Source of the DNA: Pollenia angustigena
Lineage: Eukaryota > Arthropoda > Insecta > Diptera > Polleniidae
Assembly: GCA_930367215.1 (NCBI GenBank)
Contig: OV884056.1
Coordinates: forward strand, 317,222,709 to 317,286,708
Length of the DNA: 64,000 nucleotides
Reading direction: 5' to 3'
Shown here: one piece after another, positions 57,329 through 64,000 of the stretch
Layout of the letters: every line of letters starts with the position of its first letter
How positions within the stretch are numbered: position 1 is the stretch's first letter
Notes under the pieces: model-generated
Told to the model about the DNA's origin: nothing
The model's database searches: none
Seen by the model: the letters and a program-made list of their open reading frames with translations, nothing else
Program-made: the position numbers and the translations under genes

Positions 57329-58860
57329 CACAGAAAAAATTATTGCCGAATTATTTTCGAACAAACGCTTGTTTGAAAATTTTTTTAATTTCTACAAATT
57401 TTTTTACTGATTCAATTAAAATTTTTGTTTGATTTTTATTTAACCAACAAAAATGTTGACAACCATTCAAAAATATAATACACGCGTTATTGGTTTCAAG
57501 TTTTCATAATTTTGTATGAAATATTTAACGCTTTTTAATGTTGTCGTCTTTTTGCATTTTTTTATTTGATCGTAAGCAACACTTCCTAATGTGAAATATA
57601 AGAACTACAACAAAAAACACATACAGTCTATTTTTGGACACTTTAAAAAAGTACAACAGTAAAAAAGATGAAGAGGTTTGAAGTAAAAAAAAAAAAAAAA
57701 AATTGCAGGTAAAAAAACGTTTCACTCTTTTTAAACAACAGAAACAACAACAACATTATAAGAAACAAAATAAATTTTTGGTTGGTTTCAAAGTTGGTTA
57801 AAAAAAAACCAAAATCCCATATTCAATTTTTTCAAACTGTTTGCTTAAATACATCAAATACAAAAATATAATGATGACGAAAAACATATCGAGTCGGTCT
57901 GTCGCCGTTTTTGGGTTACATTTCTTCTGCATTAGCAAAGGAAAGGATACAGCAACAGTGAGTGATGACGAAAAACATTGTGTGTATAAAAAAAGAACTT
58001 CGTTCAAAAATTATTCCAACAAAAAAATGTGTCTCAAAGCCAGCCGGCCGCTCTGCTATCTCTGCCATCATCTTCTTATACAGTGCCTGCTTGTGTGCGC
58101 ATCATTGCTTGTGCAAAAACCTGTTTTTTTTTTTTTGAAATTTAGTAGAATCCCGATAATTCGTAATCGCAAGGGACCGGCCATTTCTTACGAATTATAG
58201 GGGTTTTCGATTTAGCGGGGTTTCGATTTAACGGGGTTAAAATAAAATAAATACGAATAAACGGGGTTTTTTCAATTTATTTACTAAAACTATAAAAAAA
58301 CATAAAAAACAATTGTTAAAAATAAAATATATAAAAATTATGCATGTAACAAACTGATCTTAAAAAAATTAATCCACACACAAGCAAAAACCCACGCAAA
58401 AATAAAAAAATGGTAAGCAAAAAAGCATTATTTCCATGTTTTTGTTATTTTTATTACGAATTATAAGTGGTAGTTAGCAAACAATTACGATTTATAAGAG
58501 GTAAAGAAGATTTTTTTTGAAAAAAAAATTACGAATTATCGAGGGGACCAAAATGTATGGAAATTTTACGAATTAACTATATTTTTTCAAGGGACCGACA
58601 GTTTATTACGAATTATCGGGAATTACGATTTATCGGGGTACGAATTATCGGGATTTGACTGTATATGAATTTCAGTAAACTTTTTGTTTGATTCAGTTAA
58701 ATTATTTGTTTGAAAAAAATCAGTGTTTTTTTTCAATAAACAAAATGCAAATAAATTGTTTGAATATGCGAATTTGTTTATAGGACCGATCGATTTCAGA
58801 CAAAAAATTGTTTGATTCTACAAATTTTTTGTTTGAATTGGAAAAATAATTTTTTCTGTG
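57329..58860. mobile_element. Element with CACAGAAAAAATTATT ends, middle layer
   Basis: CACAGAAAAAATTATT at 57329-57344 is perfectly inverted at 58845-58860. TTGTTTGA(A/T) words occur about eight times in the outer parts (57367-57435 and 58684-58845). No protein was recognised; the 119-codon frame at 57841-58200 has no recognisable motif and runs into the inner element. No clear target duplication. Confidence 0.75.
58143..58668. mobile_element. Pogo/Tigger-like MITE with TACGAATTATCGGG array, inner layer
   Basis: GTAGAATCCCGATAATTCGT on the left and CAGTCAAATCCCGATAATTCGT (minus strand) on the right are inverted ends with TA at the outer edges. AAGGGACCG follows on both sides. The word TTACGAATTATCGGGG and variants (TTCGATTTAGCGGGG, ACGAATAAACGGGG, TACGATTTATAAGAGG) occurs about 11 times. 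The sequence has the style of pogo/Tigger terminal repeats, which is my recollection and not a search result. Non-coding, 526 bp. Confidence 0.7.
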
Positions 58861-59697
58861 TGGTATACTGCCAACTTTATTATAAGGGCTCTTGTTCTTC
58901 AGAAATTAAAGTCATCAATGGACAGTGAACAAAAAAGTTCTAAACATATCGTACCGAACCAAGCACTGAAAGTCAGCTTCGTGAAAATGAACATATTATA
59001 GAAACACAACAGGTGAATTAAGCCATATGCTAATATTGAAACAGAAAGTGTGTGAGCGATATTTAAATCAAGTTATAAGTAGAGTGAAAAAACAAAAAGT
59101 ATGTAATTTATCCTATCAAATACGAAATTACAAGGAAATATCTCTGCATCTTTCTGACATCAACGACATGCAAACATTTGTATTCTAAAACTAACTTAAT
59201 AGTTACTTAGCAAATAAACAGTCGGCACCGATCGGGAACTATTGTCATAATACTTTAAAATACTACTATCCATACATTCAGACTTGCCACAGAAATTAAT
59301 TCTGATCAAAATTGATTTCGTTTTATTTGAAGCAAGATACGAAATCACTTCCATTTTCGATCGGAATTAATTTATGTGACAGGCCTGACTCTAAAGAACA
59401 TCTCAAAATTTACACATTTTCACTTTTTACACGAAATATATAAAAAGTAGTCATATCTACCCCCCGTAAAAATCTCAGTTCAATTTCTCTAGTAGTTTGC
59501 CAAAAACAAAAAATGCTGGTGTATCCCCCTTTGCGATATAAGGTATAAGTTTGCAAATTAATCTTAAACGATTTTGAAATCGATTTTAAAATCGATTTTG
59601 AAGTTCGATTAATCGATTTCAAAAACCGAAATGAAAAATGTCGATCGAAAAATCGAAAATCGATTTCGGAATTCATTTACCATTCCCTAATACATAC

Positions 59698-61084
59698 ATA
59701 CTAATGTGTATGTACATATATGTATGTATGTAAGAATGTAGAAAGAAGAAAGATAAATTAATCAAGAAAAGAAAAAGACTTCTGGTTATAAAGCAGAAAC
59801 ATCAGCACTCACAACAACAGCCAACTAGAAAAAAGTGAACATTTTGAAAACGTGTCCTTTTTTTGTGGTTTCATTATATTCCTTCTTATTCCAGTTATCT
59901 TTATTATTTACCATCATTCACTTTTATTTTCTAGATTAATCATTACGTGCTTAAAAACTTTATTTTAACCAGAAGTAGATTGCAATTTTTTCATCATTTA
60001 ATTTTATTGTGTATTAAAGATATTTTTCTTATGTCTTCATGTTGTCTGCTTTCTCTTTTTTGTTGTTTTGTTGTTTTCTTGTAAAATTATGGCAATGTCA
60101 AATGGTAATCACATTTCGTGAGGAAAAGTGTGTATGGAGTCAAAGTTTATACATAAAATCATGTAAATTTTTCTTTTGCTGCCATTTGTTTTCCCAAATA
60201 ATAAAATTGTCTACTGAGATTAACAGAAATACATGATTTAACAACTTGAAATATTCTTAAATACATTTCTATCACATAGAAAAAAATCATAAAACATTTT
60301 TTTCTTTCTGCTTTCTGTAATAAATCTTAAAGAAATAAAAACATGGAAACAAAATTTCCTCTCATACGCTCCCAGTCGGTACAAAAATGTACATAAAAAA
60401 AGTTAAACAAACAAACAAAATTTTGTCAAATATTTCTTTGTTATTGTTTCTGTTTTTGGCTGGTGTTGAGTTTTTTCCCTTGCAAAACGCATATCTGTAA
60501 ATTATGTGCGTGAGGGTGCAAAGAAAAGTTTCACAAAAGTACCAGTAGGCAGCCAAACAGTCAGGCAGTCACTATGTCGTATACGTCATACTTAATAATA
60601 AGTTTTTTTAGGTTAAACTGTTTGTTTAAGTTGGATTTAACAGGTGTCACGTATTAAGTATGATTTATCTATGTGTGTATGTTTATGTGACCATACATGT
60701 GTATATATGGGTCTGCAAAAAAGTGTGAATATTTTAAGCGATTATCGCCTCTAATCTTCCTTAATACTATTAAATAATTACACACATATTTTTATTTGAA
60801 TAAACATTTGTACTGATATAAATAAACAAATGATTTTGCATTTTAATTTGCAATTAAATGCCTCGTAAATTTAATCTTATTTCATTTTCAGGTATTAATT
60901 AGTCAAATATAAAATATTAGCAAATATTGCGCCGCAATTTATTGAACTAAACTGTACTAAATAGGCAAATAAATCAAGGTAAATGACATAAAAAGTTTAG
61001 GAAAAGTGTTAAAATATTCAATTAAACAAATTTTTTCCAAATTTAATTAAAACTTTAATGTAAAAAATTTAATTTTTTTTAAAA
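59698..61084. other. AT-rich DNA, nothing recognised
   Basis: Starts with TATGTATGTATG-like simple sequence near 59705-59735. No coding similarity or terminal repeat was found. Confidence 0.45.
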
Positions 61085-61205
61085 CTGGTATTTATAATTC
61101 TTATTCGCTTAACAGTTTTATTTGTATAATAAATTTAGTTTTTCTAAAATCATTGGATTAAATTTCCTGATGATCTGGCCTAAGCAACCAGTGAAATGCG
61201 TATAG
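61085..61205 (-). repeat. Dispersed repeat, partner at 31890-32015
   Basis: Inverted relative to the other copy. Shared words include CTGGTTGCTTAGGCCAGATC and TTTAGAAAAACTAAAT-type sequence, seen on the minus strand. An 85-codon minus-strand frame crosses it, but the partner copy has stops. Confidence 0.6.
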
Positions 61206-61282
61206 GAATAGCTTATCCCATTAACAAAAAATTTAAGTTTATCAATAGTATGAAATGGGAATTTAGCACATTTAAACGAAAC

Positions 61283-61761
61283 CTTGTACATTTTAGTAAG
61301 TAGAGTAGACCGACTCAACTTGTATGGAGCTGAAAAAGGTGATTTTGTTACCCCTCTGAAAATAAAGCATGACATGTTTTATGATGATTCCCAAAATATT
61401 TTGGTTCTTGCGTGAGCAGGACCATTTTTAAAAACGGTATGTTTTCAGTTTTTCGATTTTTTTTGTACTTTACTCCAAGACGATATAGATTTAATTTGAT
61501 ATCATCGAAAAGAGTTGTGGAAGCAGCGTCCATAAAACTTGATCACTTGCGACCTACTAATTGAGATATTTAACTAGATACATATTTTCGTTTTGGGTTT
61601 TCATACAAATTTTACGTATGCAGAATCTTTTAAAAATGGTCCAGCTCACGGATGGTCAACGCTAGAACCAAAATATTTTGGGAATCATCATAAAACATAT
61701 CAAGGTTTATTTTCAGAGGGGTTACAAAATCACTTTTTTTGAGTCGCTCTAATGTACAGTC
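61283..61761. repeat. Foldback repeat of about 480 bp
   Basis: Arms at about 61283-61440 and 61623-61761 are inverted copies. They share CCCTCTGAAAATAAA, TTTTATGATGATTCCCAAAA, TATTTTGGTTCT and GGACCATTTTTAAAA. The spacer of about 180 bp is AT-rich. It directly abuts a partial MITE copy at 61773. Confidence 0.75.
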
Positions 61762-61772
61762 TTTGTCATATA

Positions 61773-61840
61773 TATCTGTGGCATTTTGACTAAACATCTT
61801 AAGTATAGATAAGATAGCAAAAAAGTTAAAAAAACTCGTT
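61773..61840 (-). mobile_element. Partial copy of the 20.5-kb MITE family
   Basis: TATCTGTGGCATTTTGACTA, CATCTTAAGTATAGATAAGA and TAGCAAAAAAGTT match the right end of the MITE at 20484-20726 in inverted orientation. The other end is missing. Confidence 0.65.
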
Positions 61841-62289
61841 GAAAAAATCATTTTTATCAAAATAGTATTTCTATAACTCCTGGAGAACAGTCGGCAGTCT
61901 GGGTTTTATTAGAGGCGGTGCAAGTCAGTAATGATTAAAATCTGTCTACAGCTTTTGACTTTATTCACAAAAGTTGAACAATTTTAATAAAACTTAAGAA
62001 TTTCATAAAACGCTATTTGTGGAGATAAAGGGCAGGTATGTTTTAGAAAAATGTTAAGAAAAAAAAAAAAAACTAATTGAGTTCAGTAAAAAGTAAGCGC
62101 ACATTCATGCGCTACGCAATAAGACATAAATTAAAAATTTATGTCTTTCCATCTGTAAACGAGATTGTAAAAACGTTTACATTACTTTTACTTACAATCC
62201 TGCTACGTTTAAAGCTCCATTTTTATTTAGTTAGTGCAAAGTATATTAGTAGGACGCCAATTTGCTTTTTCTTCTGTGGAGCAGTATGT
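61841..62289. other. AT-rich DNA, nothing recognised
   Basis: Includes a poly-A run near 62058. No gene was seen. Confidence 0.4.
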
Positions 62290-63030
62290 TAGGTGGCTGG
62301 TCACCGTGTTGGTCTCCACGGAGTACTCCACATCCTTTTGGCGAATGCTAGGAGTCTCAAAAGTCCAATTCCAGAAATTTTTCCTAGATCTTGGAAGTAA
62401 TTTTCTCCCAGACAGTTCGCTCTAGAGCGTATGAGTGCCGGACAGTGGCATAGTATGTGGCTCTGTTTCCCCTGGTACCCCACAGAATCTACAATTGTCA
62501 CTAGTCAGTTGCCCCGATCTTTTGACGTATAATGCCATCCAATAGTGACCCGTTAAAAAGCCTACCAGAAGCCTACAGTCCCCTCTTGGCAGTGAAAGAA
62601 GCATTTTAGTCGATTGTGGATCATACGATTAACTTAATAGCCCTAGAAACCCTGTACGTTGCGGTTTTTCCCCAAACTTCTTCAGATTTCCTAAGTATGG
62701 TAGAGTCCGTATCCCTCTTAATATTACGAATTGGAATTGGAATGTCAATCACTCTGTTGTACGTTAATTGAACCCCCCACGCTAGTTCGTCTGCCACTTC
62801 GTTACCTTCCACGCTCTGGTGGCAGCGAACCCAATAGATGTGTACCCTTCTGTTGGCACCAAGTATATCTATTGAGCCCCTACACTTCTGGATGATCGAA
62901 GAGTATGTATATTTAGCGGATATCGGCCTGATCGCCGCCTGACTATCTATGAATATGTTTACATAGGAGTACTTAGTTTTAGAAGCACGAGCCAAATCAG
63001 CAGCCATACTGAGGCTCCTTTTGTAGCTTA
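62290..63030 (-). pseudogene. LINE 3' end with RNase H domain (R1/LOA/I-like)
   Basis: On the minus strand the frame 63007-62621 is a partial RNase H: NIFIDSQAAI (Asp 21), then RVHIYWVRCHQSVEGNEVAD (His 63 and the last Asp 73). The domain degrades the RNA strand of the RNA:DNA hybrid during element copying. Two further frames continue to 62301 with LLVGFLTGHYWMALY, a C-x2-C (CRFCG) with a following H...CPAL in another frame, and a short end. This is the CCHC-like tail seen after RNase H in R1/LOA/I-type LINEs. The upstream RT is missing, and at least two frameshifts and a stop are present. A more decayed relative is at 21240-22330. Confidence 0.8.
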
Positions 63031-63235
63031 AAAAAACTATTTTAAAAAAAATTTCCTACCAAATACCTACCAACACATGTGTGTCAATCATTTCGATAAT
63101 TGTTATAACTATTAATTATAACAAAAAGTATTTTGGGACTTAATTGTATTGAACGCATCTATTCCTGGATTTCGTGTGCCTGCCATTTTTAACACAGCCA
63201 TCAACATAAATCTTATTAAGAGAATAATTTGTTTT

Positions 63236-63740
63236 TTATACCCACACAACAACAGTGGAGAAGGTGTTATGCGTTCATGCTAATGTTTGTAACAGTATAA
63301 AATATTAGACCTAGATGCACCTTTTGCTATACTGTTCGACTTTTAATCACCTTTTATATCATTCTAACGATATCCGTCCGTCTGGCAGGCTGGGCGTCCA
63401 TGTCAGGTCTCAAATTTTGAGATAATTTGATGTAATTAGGTACTAATTGAAAATTGCCATTTCACATAGCCTCAATATTAGTTTGTTTCCCGAATAGAGG
63501 CTTTTTGCCCATTTGAATCAGTTTGTATTTGACCACTTCTCCAATACAAATAATCCTGCTGAACTACTACGATAGCGACTATCTCATGACAAAATGTTGA
63601 GGTTGTAGTTACAAAATCCTCCATAGGTCCCATACAAACCCCCTTCCTAAAATCACCTTAAGGCGTACAAATCTCATATAGATGAAGATATCTAAATAAC
63701 GTTCGCCACAAAAAACTCTGATACCTACGGGAAATTTGTG
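63236..63740 (+). mobile_element. DINE-1-like element, 5' part
   Basis: It begins TTTTATACCCACACAACAAC, has GATATCCGTCCGTCTGGCAG near 63370, and carries CATAGGTCCCATACAAACCC and CTCATATAGATGAAGATATC, which match 33200-33295. The hairpin 3' end was not found before the window ends, so it is truncated or too decayed. Confidence 0.6.
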
Positions 63741-64000
63741 TCAATTTTTCTTAAAACACTTATCCCGTGACCTGTGAACACAATATTATAATAAAAACGA
63801 AGATATTGTGGTAGATCATAACAAAACATGTCACTTAACTGGTAATAATATTGTTACGTTACTGCCTTTTCAATAACGTTTTCGGTTTATTTCCTTTATA
63901 ATAAACCTCGTGAGTTCTTTATTGCACTTTAATCAAATTATATAAACACAGCACTTTACTTTATAACACTTATTTATTATTTACACAGCTTTATTTAGAA
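63741..64000. other. Unassigned DNA at the window edge
   Basis: TGTTACGTTACTGCC at 63853 onward could be the start of an LTR (many fly LTRs begin TGTTACG), but the window ends before a second copy, primer-binding site or coding sequence could be seen. Treat it as unassigned. Confidence 0.2.

Larger units (their letters stand above)
57025..59689. mobile_element. hAT-type element, outer layer of a three-deep nest
   Basis: TAGGGAATGGTAAATCGAAT at the left and, on the minus strand, TAGGGAATGGTAAATGAATT at the right are terminal repeats. The flanks ATAGATAC (57017-57024) and ATACATAC (59690-59697) match at 7 of 8 positions, fitting hAT. AATCGATTT and TCGAAAATCGA words recur about 14 times in the outer 200 bp on each side. 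No transposase is visible. Another element occupies 57329-58860. Confidence 0.8.

Noticed and set aside
57841..58200. 119-codon open frame
   Set aside because: Runs across the border of a nested MITE, so its C-terminus is element sequence; no recognisable domain.
63853..64000. LTR retrotransposon start
   Set aside because: Only a TGTTACG start is present; no second LTR, primer-binding site or coding sequence can be seen in the window.

Overview
The window looks like gene-poor intergenic, intronic or pericentromeric DNA from a higher fly (Diptera, Brachycera; a calyptrate such as a blow fly or house-fly relative is my guess). It is very AT-rich, full of A/T homopolymers, and I could support no intact host gene. 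Almost every recognisable stretch is a decayed transposable element. The organism call is an inference from this repeat mix: DINE-1-like Helentrons, Penelope-like, LINE, mariner, hAT and PIF/Harbinger-type debris.

Layout. 1-6.5 kb: DINE-like fragments around a 5'-truncated Penelope-like retroelement (RT and GIY-YIG parts, two frameshifts), then a small MITE. 8-10.2 kb: a LINE scrap, then a mariner-like element whose transposase is split by a 564-bp MITE with a perfect 8-bp target duplication. 12-14.75 kb: a ~125-bp tandem array, a 117-bp palindromic MITE and a LINE reverse transcriptase. 17.3-18 kb: a large foldback of a SINE-like repeat with a tRNA-type B box. 20.5-22.6 kb: a MITE, a second foldback and a very decayed RNase H LINE. 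23.3-26.9 kb: MITEs and a second LINE of the 13-kb family. 28.4-38.7 kb: SINE-like, DINE-like and MITE copies, an element with a CACGTACGAT motif, a PIF-type MITE and a split hAT transposase. 39.35-43.9 kb: two hAT-type elements nearly back to back, each with an imperfect 8-bp duplication and each invaded by other repeats. 45.6-46 kb: a GC-rich ~82-bp tandem repeat. 47.66-48.96 kb: a second mariner-like element with a LINE piece inside. 50-54.7 kb: a hAT transposase broken by a PIF-type MITE and a Jockey/CR1-like LINE. 54.8-59.7 kb: a DINE-like element, a hAT-type MITE and a three-deep nest of elements. 61-63.7 kb: a foldback, an RNase H LINE end and a last DINE-like copy.

How it fits together: there is no pathway or operon here. 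The useful information is relational. Insertions lie inside insertions, so relative ages can be read, and several target-site duplications are still visible. At least nine different non-autonomous or decayed DNA elements carry their own short motif repeated many times near their ends, as expected for transposase-binding arrays. All coding remnants contain stops, frameshifts or truncations, and none looks able to encode a working protein.
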